A stretch of 38,219 nucleotides of DNA, from contig CANQON010000014.1 of assembly GCA_947625505.1 (NCBI GenBank), forward strand, positions 1 through 38,219, given 5' to 3'. The notes below the pieces were generated by a model. It searched no databases. It was given only the letters and a program-made list of their open reading frames with translations, and was not told the DNA's origin. Positions within the stretch are counted from its first letter, which is position 1. Every line of letters begins with the position of its first letter. This DNA comes from an uncultured Bacilli bacterium (GTDB lineage Bacteria; Bacillota_I; Bacilli_A; RF39; UBA660). Positions 25,883-34,376 of this stretch are shown piece by piece. Position numbers and translations under genes: made by a program.

Positions 25883-25898
25883 ATAGATAGGAGATAAC

Positions 25899-27689
25899 AT
25901 GGATAATAAAGCAAGAGAAGAAATAGATAATCAATATAAATGGGATTTAGAAGCACTATATCCTAGTGTTAAGTCTTTTGAAAGTGACTATGCTGTCTTA
26001 GATAAATTAGTTGATAAAGTCTTATCATATGAAGGACATATTATGGATAGTAGTGATACTTTATATAATTTTTATCAAGATTATGAGACTATGATAAGAT
26101 TAAATATTAAGATGTATATTTATGCACATTTATTATGTGATACTGATACATCTAATAGTGAATATCAAAAGATTAAGATGCATTTTGAAAAAATAAATGA
26201 AGATATCGATAGTAAATTATCATTTATTACACCTGAAATGTTAAATAAGCCTTATGATGAAGTTTTAAAAATGATTGATAGTGATAATAGATTAGAATTA
26301 TATCGCTTTGATTTAGAAAAAATCTATCGTTATAAAGAGCATACCCTTTCTAAAGAATTAGAAGAAATAATTACGAAGGCAGGAAATGCCTTTGGTACAG
26401 GTGATGAAGTCTTCTATAATTTTGATAATGCTGATATATATTTAGGTAATATTAAAGATGAAAATGGTAAGGAAGTAGAACTTACTAATAGTAATTATAC
26501 TAAGTATATGAATAGTAAAGATAGAGAAGTAAGAAAAGATGCTTTTAAGCATATGTATGCTTATTTTAAACATTTTAAAAATACGATTGCAGCTGCTTTA
26601 AAAGGTAATATGAAAGAAAACTTCTTTAGTAGTGATGTACGTAAATTTAATAGTCCTTTAGAACAAAGTTTATATGCTGATAATATTAGTATTGATGTCT
26701 ATAATAATTTAATTCAAGCTGTTCATGATGGATTACCTATCATGTATGATTATATGAAGTTACGTAAAAAAGCTTTAAACTTAGATGAACTTCATATGTA
26801 TGATATCTATGTTGATATCATCGAAAGTAATAGTCCTGATATTCCTTTTGAAGAAGGCAAACAAATGGTCTTTGAAGCTTTAAAACCTTTAGGTGAACAA
26901 TATCTTAAAGATTTAAACAAAGCTTTTGATGAACGTTGGATTGATATCTATCCTAACAAAGGTAAAAAATCAGGGGCTTATAGTTGGGGATGTTATGACT
27001 CTTATCCTTATCTATTATTAAATTATAATAATACAGTAGATTCTGTTAGTACAATGGCTCATGAATTAGGTCATTCAATGCATAGTTATTATTCAGAAAA
27101 AACACAACCTTATATGTATCATGAATATCCTATCTTCTTAGCTGAAATAGCATCTACTGTTAATGAAGTATTATTAAATGATTATATGTATAAGCATGCT
27201 AAAACGAAGGAAGAAAAAATCTTATATCTAACAGAATTTATTGAAAAGGTTCGTACAACTATTTATCGTCAAACAATGTTTGCAGAATTTGAAAAAGTAA
27301 TGCATGATAAATATCAAAATAATGAACCATTAACAGAAGATAACTTTAGTACAACATATTATAATCTTAATAAATTATATTATGGTGATGAAGTAATTAG
27401 TGATGATGATATAAGATATGAATGGGCACGTATTCCACATTTTTATACATCCTTTTATGTATATAAATATGCGACAGGATTATCTAGTGCGATAGCTATT
27501 GCTAGTGAAATATTAAAAGGTAATACAATAGCTCGTGATGCTTATTTAGAATTACTAGCTAGTGGGGGTAGTGATTATCCTTTAGAGTTACTTAAAAAAG
27601 CAGGTGTTGATATGACAACTAAAGAGCCTGTCTTAAAAGCATTGGATATGTGTAAGGAGAAATTAGAAGAGTTAAAAAACTTAATATAG
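25899..27689 (+). CDS. pepF: Oligoendopeptidase F (M3B metallopeptidase)
   Basis: Cytoplasmic zinc peptidase that cleaves short peptides. HELGH (H388, E389, H392) is in the M3 signature MAHELGHSMHSYYS, and the third ligand Glu is in the downstream LAEIASTVNEVL segment. The 596-aa length and the start (WDLEALYPSVKSFESDY) are typical of PepF. It sits between dnaK and dnaJ, an unusual place, with an ATAGGAGAT site and 12 bp to dnaJ, so it is probably induced together with the chaperones and may help clear peptides from degraded proteins. The functional link is inferred from position only. Confidence 0.95.
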   Translation: MDNKAREEIDNQYKWDLEALYPSVKSFESDYAVLDKLVDKVLSYEGHIMDSSDTLYNFYQDYETMIRLNIKMYIYAHLLCDTDTSNSEYQKIKMHFEKINEDIDSKLSFITPEMLNKPYDEVLKMIDSDNRLELYRFDLEKIYRYKEHTLSKELEEIITKAGNAFGTGDEVFYNFDNADIYLGNIKDENGKEVELTNSNYTKYMNSKDREVRKDAFKHMYAYFKHFKNTIAAALKGNMKENFFSSDVRKFNSPLEQSLYADNISIDVYNNLIQAVHDGLPIMYDYMKLRKKALNLDELHMYDIYVDIIESNSPDIPFEEGKQMVFEALKPLGEQYLKDLNKAFDERWIDIYPNKGKKSGAYSWGCYDSYPYLLLNYNNTVDSVSTMAHELGHSMHSYYSEKTQPYMYHEYPIFLAEIASTVNEVLLNDYMYKHAKTKEEKILYLTEFIEKVRTTIYRQTMFAEFEKVMHDKYQNNEPLTEDNFSTTYYNLNKLYYGDEVISDDDIRYEWARIPHFYTSFYVYKYATGLSSAIAIASEILKGNTIARDAYLELLASGGSDYPLELLKKAGVDMTTKEPVLKALDMCKEKLEELKNLI

Positions 27690-27701
27690 AGGTGAAGTAG
27701 T

Positions 27702-28820
27702 ATGGAAAAAAGAGATTATTATGAGGTTTTAGGAGTATCTAAAGATGCTGATGATAAAGCTATTAAAAGTGCTTTTAGAAAATTAGCTAAACAGTATCAT
27801 CCTGATGTTAATAAAGAACCTGGTGCTGCTGATAAATTTAAAGAAGCACAAGAAGCTTATGCTGTTTTAAGTGATCCTGATAAAAGAAAACAATACGATC
27901 AATTTGGTCATGCTGCTTTTGATAGTATGAATGGGGGAGCTGGATACGATTTTTCTGGCTTTGATTTTGGTGATATCTTTAGTGAAATATTTGGTTCAGG
28001 TTTTGGATCAGGTTTTGGCTTTGGAGGCTCATCAAGTTCTAATCGCCGTCGTAAGGGTGCTGATAAATTAATGCGTGTTAATTTAACTTTTGAAGAAGCT
28101 GTTTTTGGTACTAAAAAGACGATTAATGTTCCTGTATCTAGTGATTGCCCTAGTTGTGATGGTAAAGGAGGACATGGAGAAAAAACATGTCGTACATGTC
28201 ATGGTAGTGGAGTAGTAACAACAGAACAAAGAACAATGTTTGGATCTTTTGCATCACGTACAACTTGCCCTAATTGTCATGGTGATGGTGTTACTTTTGA
28301 TGAAGTATGTAGTAAATGTCATGGTAATGGCAAAGTAACTAAGAACACTGATATTGAAGTTAAGATACCTGCTGGTGTTGATACAGGTAATCAATTACGT
28401 GTACCTGGCAAGGGTGAAGCTGGTAGTAATGGAGGACCTAATGGTGACTTATATCTAGAATTCAATGTTCAAGATCATGAGTTATTTATGCGTGATGGTG
28501 ATGATATATATCTTGAAATACCTATAACAATTACTGAAGCTGTTTTAGGATGCAAAAAAGAAGTACCTACTTTATATGGAAATGTTAAATTGACAATTCC
28601 TGAAGGAAGTGAAAGTGGCGATAAACATCGTCTAAAAGGAAAAGGTATTGAAAATGTTCGTACAGGTGTAAATGGTAATATGTATGTTATATTACGTATT
28701 GTCATACCTAAAAAGTTATCACGAGATCAAAAGAAATTATTTGAGAAATTAGATGAAACTGATTTGGAAAGTGGACAAGAATTTAAGAAATTAAGAGACT
28801 ATATAAGAAGAAACTCATAG
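27702..28820 (+). CDS. dnaJ: Chaperone DnaJ (Hsp40)
   Basis: Cochaperone that delivers clients to DnaK and stimulates its ATPase. Domains in order: J domain 4-68 with HPD at 33-35; Gly/Phe-rich region about 75-112; four zinc-binding CxxCxGxG repeats (Cys 149/152, 163/166, 189/192, 203/206); and the C-terminal substrate domains. The 372-aa type I DnaJ is complete. An AGGTGAAG site lies 12 bp after pepF. A strong terminator overlaps its stop and ends the heat-shock operon. Confidence 0.98.
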   Translation: MEKRDYYEVLGVSKDADDKAIKSAFRKLAKQYHPDVNKEPGAADKFKEAQEAYAVLSDPDKRKQYDQFGHAAFDSMNGGAGYDFSGFDFGDIFSEIFGSGFGSGFGFGGSSSSNRRRKGADKLMRVNLTFEEAVFGTKKTINVPVSSDCPSCDGKGGHGEKTCRTCHGSGVVTTEQRTMFGSFASRTTCPNCHGDGVTFDEVCSKCHGNGKVTKNTDIEVKIPAGVDTGNQLRVPGKGEAGSNGGPNGDLYLEFNVQDHELFMRDGDDIYLEIPITITEAVLGCKKEVPTLYGNVKLTIPEGSESGDKHRLKGKGIENVRTGVNGNMYVILRIVIPKKLSRDQKKLFEKLDETDLESGQEFKKLRDYIRRNS

Positions 28821-28830
28821 TTTCTTTTTT
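28806..28830 (+). terminator. Intrinsic terminator of the heat-shock operon
   Basis: AAGAAACT (28808-28815), loop CAT, AGTTTCTT (28819-28826), T run. Confidence 0.9.
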
Positions 28831-28840
28831 CATAATGATA

Positions 28841-28849
28841 TGGTATATT
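28841..28849 (+). promoter_or_regulatory. Extended -10 promoter
   Basis: TGG-TATATT, upstream of an AGGAGGAT site. No -35 of note. Confidence 0.5.
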
Positions 28850-28864
28850 TAATTAGGAGGATAT

Positions 28865-29218
28865 ATGAAATGTAAAAATTGTGGAGCTATTATTCATGAG
28901 GGAGATACATTTTGCCATATGTGTGCTAGACCTATAAATCAAGATGATTATGTAAGTACTAGTACTAATAATGCTACATCAACCTTTAAAAATGTAAAGA
29001 ATTTAAATATTGTTAAAAAAGTTGAAGAAAAAATAGACTTATCTAAATATCATATTGCTAAAGAAGAAAGTAAACAAATTGAGAATAAGGATTTAATTAA
29101 GCAAGATAGTAATGATAGAGTAAAAGCTACTCTAATTAATTTTGGAGGACTATTTATCATTTTATTAATCATCTTTATTGTTGTGAAACTTATTCTAAAT
29201 ATTGTTTCACGCCTTTAA
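28865..29218 (+). CDS. Zinc-ribbon, tail-anchored membrane protein
   Basis: A 117-aa protein with an N-terminal zinc ribbon (C3, C6, C19, C22 in MKCKNCGAIIHEGD and TFCHMCAR), a flexible polar region, and a C-terminal membrane segment at about 92-112 (LINFGGLFIILLIIFIVVKL). The layout of zinc ribbon plus single membrane helix is common in Firmicutes proteins of unknown role. It has a strong TAGGAGGAT site and its own promoter. Although it follows dnaJ, a terminator separates them. Confidence 0.85.
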   Translation: MKCKNCGAIIHEGDTFCHMCARPINQDDYVSTSTNNATSTFKNVKNLNIVKKVEEKIDLSKYHIAKEESKQIENKDLIKQDSNDRVKATLINFGGLFIILLIIFIVVKLILNIVSRL

Positions 29219-29228
29219 AATAAACAAA

Positions 29229-29252
29229 AAAAGCAAAAAATATATTGCTTTT
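29229..29252 (+). terminator. Probable intrinsic terminator
   Basis: AAAAGCAA (29229-29236), loop of eight, TTGCTTTT (29245-29252). The U tract is short (interrupted by C after the stem); the A-rich left flank means it could also act on minus-strand transcripts. Confidence 0.6.
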
Positions 29253-29273
29253 CTATTCTAGATATGGTATTCT
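29245..29273 (+). promoter_or_regulatory. Promoter of the HU gene, overlapping a terminator arm
   Basis: TTGCTT (29245-29250), 17-bp spacer, TATTCT (29268-29273) with TGG extension. The -35 is the 3' arm of the preceding terminator. A small leader hairpin (GCAAG/CTTGC, 29284-29297) follows and may stabilise the mRNA. Confidence 0.65.
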
Positions 29274-29318
29274 TAAAATGTAAGCAAGATAGCTTGCAAT
29301 TATAGGGAGGTAAACAAA

Positions 29319-29591
29319 ATGACAAAAACAGATTTAGTAAATTATGTTGCTGAAGAAACAGGATTAACAAAAGCAGATGCTACTCGTGCATTAGACGCTG
29401 TAATGAGCGGAGTTATTAAAGGATTAAAAGAAAACAAAAAAGTTGCTTTAACAGGTTTTGCTACTTTCACAGCAAAGAAAAAAGATGCTAAGAAAGGACG
29501 TAACCCAAGAACTGGTGAAGTTGTTAATATTCCTGCAAGAGTTGCTGTTACAGTTAAAGCTGGATCTAAATTAAAAGATGCATTAAATTAA
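29319..29591 (+). CDS. hup: HU-family nucleoid DNA-binding protein
   Basis: Small basic histone-like protein that bends and compacts DNA as a dimer. The 90-aa length is exact for HU. Visible landmarks are the N-terminal helices (MTKTDLVNYVAEETGLTKAD), LTGFATFTAKKKDAKKGRNP, and the DNA-intercalating arm GRNPRTGEVVNIPA with its conserved Pro. A GGGAGG site precedes the ATG. Codons look better adapted (GCT, GTT, AAA) than in the neighbouring unknown genes, in line with high expression. Single-gene transcript with its own terminator. Confidence 0.97.
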   Translation: MTKTDLVNYVAEETGLTKADATRALDAVMSGVIKGLKENKKVALTGFATFTAKKKDAKKGRNPRTGEVVNIPARVAVTVKAGSKLKDALN

Positions 29592-29607
29592 TTTTAATGC
29601 TTTTTTT
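29580..29607 (+). terminator. Intrinsic terminator of the HU gene
   Basis: GCATTAAA (29580-29587), loop of five, TTTAATGC (29593-29600), seven T. The 5' arm lies in the last codons. Confidence 0.9.
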
Positions 29608-29647
29608 ATTTGTATTAATATAAAGTATACCAAAATCTTCCTTTTTA

Positions 29648-29656
29648 TGATATAAT
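29648..29656 (+). promoter_or_regulatory. Extended -10 promoter
   Basis: TGA-TATAAT, 28 bp before the start codon of the 656-aa gene. The -35 is unclear. Confidence 0.6.
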
Positions 29657-29684
29657 TCTTGTAGATGTCGGAGAGTGATTTTAA

Positions 29685-31655
29685 ATGAATGAAAAGCTAT
29701 GGGCTGATAGTGAGATAGAAATGCATGATGGAGTACAATATTTAAATGTAACAGCTACTCTACGTTTTTATTATGCTTATCAAGATTATGTACAAGATTT
29801 CGCACCTGGTTCTATTGCTCCATTAGATTGGGTTCAACAATGTGTAGCATATGAGCCAATGACAGAAGAAAGATGGAATAATGTTGTAATAGGATTCTAC
29901 GAAGATTATAAAAAAGAAGGTAAATCATTAAATGACTTTTTAAGAGTTAAATTAAGAACTGCTCTTGCAAGAAAAGGAGTACTTCCAGAAGTAATTAAGA
30001 AATATGGTTTATTAATAGATTCTACTTTTGATTACGATGAATTTGTAGCTGAATCACATAAGAATGAGATTGACAATCGTCTTATTAAAAAAGTAAATGA
30101 TTGTGATACATGTTCTGATTTAATGGAAAGAATTATTAATATAAGAGAATTATATAATATTTGCCTTGTATATTCTGATGATAAAACCAAAAAGTTCCCT
30201 GTTAATTTTTCAGAGTATGTATATAGTTGGATTCTGGATGAGTATGAGGACCTTAAAGTTGAAGAATTTGTTGAATTTTTAAAAAAGATTTCAACAATGA
30301 GAGATAAGAAACTATTTGATGAATTAGTTGGAACTATAGAGTTAAATTTTGGTCAAAATTTAGAAGATATTATTAAATATATTGAAGTTAATAAAAAAAT
30401 GCCTGCACGAACTAATCCTTTTGCTAGAGATGGTTTTAGACCTGTAGATGGAGGAACGGGTTCTGGTACTGGAACAGGCTCAGATGATGGAACAGATTCT
30501 GATGGTGGTTCTGACTCTGGAGAGGATGAAGACGAGGATGAAGAAACATTAACTCCAGAAGAAAAAGCTCAAGAAATTTTAGATAGTTTAGGAAAAGATA
30601 GTGAAACACTAAGTGATAAGCTAAATAATATTACTGATGCTAAATATAGAAAAGAAGTTGTTAATGTTTTAGCTAAAACGATTAGTAACAAAATATTAAA
30701 AATAAATTACCAAGGTGATTGGGGAAAAGTATTTGAATTAAGTGTTCTATTAAAAAATGTAGCTGATGCTGATGATGTAGCTAAAGCAGTTCAAAAAACA
30801 CTTAATCTTAATAACACTGATTGTATTAATGATGTAGCTATGATGATAAATGGTAGTGCATCATTTGATGATCTTCTTGAAAATATTAAAGATAGAATTG
30901 CAACTTTAATTAAAAATAAACAATTAGCTGATGCTGCTGATCTATTTAGTATCTTTGATAATATAGAAGATCAAATATTAAGTGAAGAGTTCATGGATAG
31001 TATTGATATGGACAAAATCTATTTATATGCTCATCTATGGTATGGAAGTCATCCATATACAGAATTTGATCAAGCAATAGTTATTGATTTCTTAGCTTGT
31101 GTTCAAGATCCTGGTACAGTTGCTGGTTATTTTGATACCTTAAATGATGATACATTAGTAAAACTTCATGAGGAGTATAAAAATGATCCTGGATATTTAA
31201 AAGCATCACAACGAATTGCTGTAGAAGAAATGAGATCACGTGGATTAACTCCTAAACATGATGAAGAAAAAGAAGAATCATTTGGTATTGTTAATAGATG
31301 GAAAGCTAAGAGCAAAGAAGATCGTAAAAAGGTATTGTTTGCTACAGTAGCAGGTGTAGGAGTTATATCTTGTGCTCTTATGACATTTGTTTTAAAGATG
31401 AGTCCTATTAATGCTGTTACTAGTTGTGCTTCAGCCTTTGCTAATTTATTAAAAGGTAATGCTCATTTTGCTGAACTTTTAGGAAAATTAGGATCATTAA
31501 CTGCTTATTTTGGATCAATTGCAGCTTCTATAGTAGGTATTCATAAATTTTCTAAGTTAAAATTCAAAGATGAAGATGATGAAGCTGAAATTGAAGATGA
31601 AGATGAAGATGATAAAATATTACCTCCTGCTGGATCTTCAAAAACAAGAAGATAA
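29685..31655 (+). CDS. Large unknown protein with acidic Gly/Ser/Asp linker and C-terminal membrane hairpin
   Basis: No family recognised. The 656-aa protein has an N-terminal helical domain (1-250) with aromatic-rich start (LRFYYAYQDYVQDF), a low-complexity Gly/Thr/Ser to Asp/Glu linker at about 255-288, a second helical domain (about 290-540), two hydrophobic segments at about 550-570 and 603-620, and an acidic tail (Asp/Glu run) ending KTRR. It has no N-terminal signal peptide, so most of it is probably cytoplasmic, anchored through a C-terminal hairpin. CGGAGAGTGAT precedes the ATG. It lies alone between its own promoter and the promoter of the next gene. Structural or scaffold roles would fit but are not shown. 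Confidence 0.8.
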   Translation: MNEKLWADSEIEMHDGVQYLNVTATLRFYYAYQDYVQDFAPGSIAPLDWVQQCVAYEPMTEERWNNVVIGFYEDYKKEGKSLNDFLRVKLRTALARKGVLPEVIKKYGLLIDSTFDYDEFVAESHKNEIDNRLIKKVNDCDTCSDLMERIINIRELYNICLVYSDDKTKKFPVNFSEYVYSWILDEYEDLKVEEFVEFLKKISTMRDKKLFDELVGTIELNFGQNLEDIIKYIEVNKKMPARTNPFARDGFRPVDGGTGSGTGTGSDDGTDSDGGSDSGEDEDEDEETLTPEEKAQEILDSLGKDSETLSDKLNNITDAKYRKEVVNVLAKTISNKILKINYQGDWGKVFELSVLLKNVADADDVAKAVQKTLNLNNTDCINDVAMMINGSASFDDLLENIKDRIATLIKNKQLADAADLFSIFDNIEDQILSEEFMDSIDMDKIYLYAHLWYGSHPYTEFDQAIVIDFLACVQDPGTVAGYFDTLNDDTLVKLHEEYKNDPGYLKASQRIAVEEMRSRGLTPKHDEEKEESFGIVNRWKAKSKEDRKKVLFATVAGVGVISCALMTFVLKMSPINAVTSCASAFANLLKGNAHFAELLGKLGSLTAYFGSIAASIVGIHKFSKLKFKDEDDEAEIEDEDEDDKILPPAGSSKTRR

Positions 31656-31673
31656 TGCTAAGGTAAAGTTATT

Positions 31674-31702
31674 TTGAAAATTTAAGTGATGAATGATTAT
31701 AT
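31674..31702 (+). promoter_or_regulatory. Probable promoter of the 83-aa gene
   Basis: TTGAAA (31674-31679), 17-bp spacer, TTATAT (31697-31702) with TGA extension. Confidence 0.55.
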
Positions 31703-31732
31703 GTTAAAAATAGATAATAGGAGGTTGGCAAA

Positions 31733-31984
31733 ATGTTAGAACAAGGAGAATTACTTCAACTAACAAATGATAAGGAATATGTAGTTGTTTCTTCAATTAT
31801 TTATCAAGGAGCAAATTATGTATACTTATTAGATACTGATACTTATAAAGATTTTAAACTTTGCAAGTATGAGGAAGAACAATTAAAAGTAGTAAAGGAT
31901 GAAGAATTATTGGCGACGCTAATTACCAAATTTAATACTGATTTAAAAGATAATTTAGCGCAAATAATTCATAGCACCCAATAA
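31733..31984 (+). CDS. Small protein, possibly DUF1292-like
   Basis: An 83-aa soluble protein. The order of short beta strands (KEYVVVSSIIYQGANYVYLLD) followed by a charged turn and a C-terminal helix (DEELLATLITKFNTDL) recalls the small DUF1292/YrzB proteins of Firmicutes, but similarity is weak. A strong ATAGGAGGT site makes it a real gene. A terminator overlaps its stop; the CCA-adding enzyme gene starts only 32 bp further on. Role unknown. Confidence 0.75.
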   Translation: MLEQGELLQLTNDKEYVVVSSIIYQGANYVYLLDTDTYKDFKLCKYEEEQLKVVKDEELLATLITKFNTDLKDNLAQIIHSTQ

Positions 31985-32010
31985 AAAAATATGTAAAACA
32001 TATTTTTTTT
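31984..32010 (+). terminator. Intrinsic terminator just upstream of cca
   Basis: AAAAAATATG (31984-31993), loop TAAAA, CATATTTTTT (31999-32008), more T. It ends 6 bp before the ATG at 32017. Confidence 0.8.
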
Positions 32011-32016
32011 AATATT

Positions 32017-33054
32017 ATGGATAAAAGAGTAAATCAATTAATGACCTTTATTACTGAGCAAGACTATGAATGTTATATTGTTGGAGGATATGTAAGAGAT
32101 TATTTATTAGGTATTCCTTCTAATGATTATGATCTTTGTAGTAATGCTCTTCCTGATACTTTAGAAAAACTATTAAATAATTATCATATTATAAAAAAAG
32201 AGTATGGAACTATTACTCTTCTTATTGATGAATTAAAAATCGAAATTACAACTTATCGTCAAGAAATAAAATATGATAAAAGAAAACCTATTATTTATAA
32301 TTATGTAGATAATTTATATGACGATTTACAAAGAAGAGATTTTACTATTAATACTTTATGCTTAGATAAGAATAATCTAGTAATTGATTTATTATCAGTA
32401 AAAAAAGATTTAGATAATAAAATAATTCGTATGGTTGGTGATATTAATCATAAGCTACAAGAAGATCCTTTACGAATTTTAAGAGCTTTAAGATTTGAAG
32501 CTAAATTAAATTTTGTTATTGAAAAAGAATTATATACAAAAATGTTAAATTTTAAATACTTATTAAAATCTTTATCTTATGAACGTAAAAGACAAGAAAT
32601 AAATGATATTATGTGTATGAAAAGATTAGATTTATTAATTCCTTTTCAAGATGAATTAGATATTTCTTTAGCTAATTATAATTATTATCATAATTCTTTA
32701 CTTACTTGGATGATGATTGATATTAAGCATAAATATCGTATTAGTAAAAAAGAAAAACACATTATTAATAATCTTAGTAAATTAAAGAATAAAGAAATAA
32801 CAAATTATGATTTATACTGTTTATCTTTTGAAGAAATTGTTTTATTAAGTGAATTAACAGGTATTAATTATCAAAAGCAATATAACAATCTAATAATAAA
32901 AAAACGTCAAGATATCGATATTAATAGTTATGATTTATTAAAATATTATTCTAAATTTGAACTAAATAATATATATCATGAATTAGAAATTAAAATTTTA
33001 AATAATGAATTAAAGAATAAATATTCAGATATAATGTCGTATTTAAATAAATAA
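32017..33054 (+). CDS. cca: CCA-adding tRNA nucleotidyltransferase (class II polymerase family)
   Basis: Adds or repairs the 3' CCA of tRNAs. Nucleotidyltransferase motifs are seen: GGYVRD (23-28), catalytic NDYDL (D37, D39), RRDFTINTL (106-114), and EDPLRILRALRFEAKL in the neck. The 345-aa length is short, with a reduced C-terminal body; class II CCA and poly(A) enzymes are hard to tell apart, but Firmicutes forms are CCA-adding. Start choice is uncertain: the ATG at 32017 follows the terminator T-run with no ribosome-binding site; the in-frame ATG at 32041 (MTFITEQDYECYIVGG) fits the usual family start and has only a weak AAAAGAG upstream. No clear promoter lies between the terminator and either start. 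Confidence 0.9.
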   Translation: MDKRVNQLMTFITEQDYECYIVGGYVRDYLLGIPSNDYDLCSNALPDTLEKLLNNYHIIKKEYGTITLLIDELKIEITTYRQEIKYDKRKPIIYNYVDNLYDDLQRRDFTINTLCLDKNNLVIDLLSVKKDLDNKIIRMVGDINHKLQEDPLRILRALRFEAKLNFVIEKELYTKMLNFKYLLKSLSYERKRQEINDIMCMKRLDLLIPFQDELDISLANYNYYHNSLLTWMMIDIKHKYRISKKEKHIINNLSKLKNKEITNYDLYCLSFEEIVLLSELTGINYQKQYNNLIIKKRQDIDINSYDLLKYYSKFELNNIYHELEIKILNNELKNKYSDIMSYLNK

Positions 33055-33055
33055 A

Positions 33056-33080
33056 AACATACTCTTTAATAGGGTGTGTT
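33056..33080 (+). promoter_or_regulatory. Hairpin sequestering the ribosome-binding site of the 33081 gene
   Basis: AACATACTC (33056-33064) pairs with GGGTGTGTT (33072-33080; two G-U pairs), loop TTTAATA. The 3' arm contains the ribosome-binding bases (AGGGTG) and abuts the ATG. The cca stop at 33054 is close enough for a terminating ribosome to open it, so this looks like translational coupling. Confidence 0.6.
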
Positions 33081-33671
33081 ATGAAGAAAGTACTTGTTAT
33101 TTGTTTATTACTTGCTTTAAATTTATGTGTTGTATACGCTAAAATAAAAGATCAAAAATTAGATAGAGTTGATATTAATCTTAAAGATAATGAAATAGGT
33201 ATTGTTATTATTAATTTAGAACAAAGTAAATCATTATTAATTAAGTATAAAAATAAAAATATTTTATATTTATTTAATTATTTAGGTAAACAAAATATTG
33301 ATAGTTCAACTAATATCTTTACTGATAAAATAGATTATATCTATATGAATAATGATTTTAGTTATAAGACTAATAATAAGATCATAGGACATAAGAATAT
33401 TGATGATCTTACTTTATTACCTAATAAAATAATATATAAAGAAAAAACAATATGTATTAATCAAAGTAATGATTGTGATTTTGTAATTATTAATCAAAAT
33501 GATATATTGTTAAATAAAGATGTAAAAGCTCTTTTTTATACCAATAATTTATCTACTTCATATTTAGATTATCTTAATACTTTTTGGGTAGATAAATATC
33601 GCTTATCTAATCAAAGCTATACTATTATTACGATAGGTGATGATTATCAAGTTAATAATTTAGTAAAATAA
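33081..33671 (+). CDS. Exported protein of unknown function
   Basis: A 196-aa protein with an N-terminal signal peptide (VLVICLLLALNLCVVYA, cleavage plausible after VYA). The mature part starts with beta strands (NEIGIVIINLEQSKSLLIKY) that resemble the opening of ComEC-type metallo-beta-lactamase domains, but the HxHxDH metal motif is absent, so no enzyme activity is proposed. Two Cys (ICINQSNDC) could pair. It lies 26 bp after cca, without a terminator, behind a hairpin that hides its ribosome-binding site. Expression therefore probably depends on cca translation. Confidence 0.72.
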   Translation: MKKVLVICLLLALNLCVVYAKIKDQKLDRVDINLKDNEIGIVIINLEQSKSLLIKYKNKNILYLFNYLGKQNIDSSTNIFTDKIDYIYMNNDFSYKTNNKIIGHKNIDDLTLLPNKIIYKEKTICINQSNDCDFVIINQNDILLNKDVKALFYTNNLSTSYLDYLNTFWVDKYRLSNQSYTIITIGDDYQVNNLVK

Positions 33672-33700
33672 TTGCTAGAATATCTAATTTAAGGTATAAT
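33672..33700 (+). promoter_or_regulatory. Sigma-A promoter of dnaD-nth
   Basis: TTGCTA (33672-33677), 17-bp spacer, TATAAT (33695-33700), directly after the preceding stop codon. Confidence 0.78.
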
Positions 33701-33728
33701 TTAGTTAGAGCGAAAAGTAGGTGATACT

Positions 33729-34376
33729 ATGGATAATGTTGTAGAGATATTAAAAAGTGGTAGTGTGCAAATTCCCCGTTTATTATTACTTAATTATAAA
33801 AAACTAAATATTACGGAACAAGAATTAGTAATATTAATATATGTTATTAATATGTCTAATCCTACTTATAATCCTAAAGAAATAAGTAAAGAATTAGGTA
33901 TTAAAATGAATACAGTATTAGAAGTTATCAACAATTTAACAGAAAAAGGTATTATTAGTTTAGATATGATTAAAGTTAATAATGTACGTAATGAAGTTAT
34001 CAACATTAATCTATTATATGAAAAGCTTGCTTTAGAAGTTATGAACATTGAACCTAAAAATGATAAAAATAATAGTTTATTTGAAGTCTTTGAAAAAGAA
34101 TTAGGACGTGGATTATCACCTATGGAATTTGAAATAATTAATGGTTGGTTAGACATTGATTATTCTGAGGAACTAATTACCTGTGCTCTAAAAGAAGCTA
34201 TCTATAATGGTATAACTAATTTTCGTTATATTGATAGAATATTACATGAATGGTATAAAAAAGGTATTAAAAACAAAGAGGATGTTGAAAAGAATAAAAG
34301 AGAATTTAAAAAGTCTAAAAGTAATAATGTAGAATTATTTGATTGTGATTGGTTAAATGATGTACCAAATAGTTAA
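33729..34376 (+). CDS. dnaD: DnaD-family replication initiation/restart protein
   Basis: Helps load the replicative helicase at origins and stalled forks in Firmicutes. The 215-aa protein has an N-terminal winged helix (about 20-95) and the DnaB/DnaD C-terminal domain (about 115-185: FEKELGRGLSPMEFEIINGW, then ALKEAIYNGITNFRYIDRIL and HEWYKKGI). The tail ends in FDCDWLND, comparable to the aromatic end motif of DnaD. A TAGGTGAT site precedes the ATG. The nth frame begins 20 bp before its stop, the same gene pair as in Bacillus and relatives. Confidence 0.93.
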   Translation: MDNVVEILKSGSVQIPRLLLLNYKKLNITEQELVILIYVINMSNPTYNPKEISKELGIKMNTVLEVINNLTEKGIISLDMIKVNNVRNEVININLLYEKLALEVMNIEPKNDKNNSLFEVFEKELGRGLSPMEFEIINGWLDIDYSEELITCALKEAIYNGITNFRYIDRILHEWYKKGIKNKEDVEKNKREFKKSKSNNVELFDCDWLNDVPNS

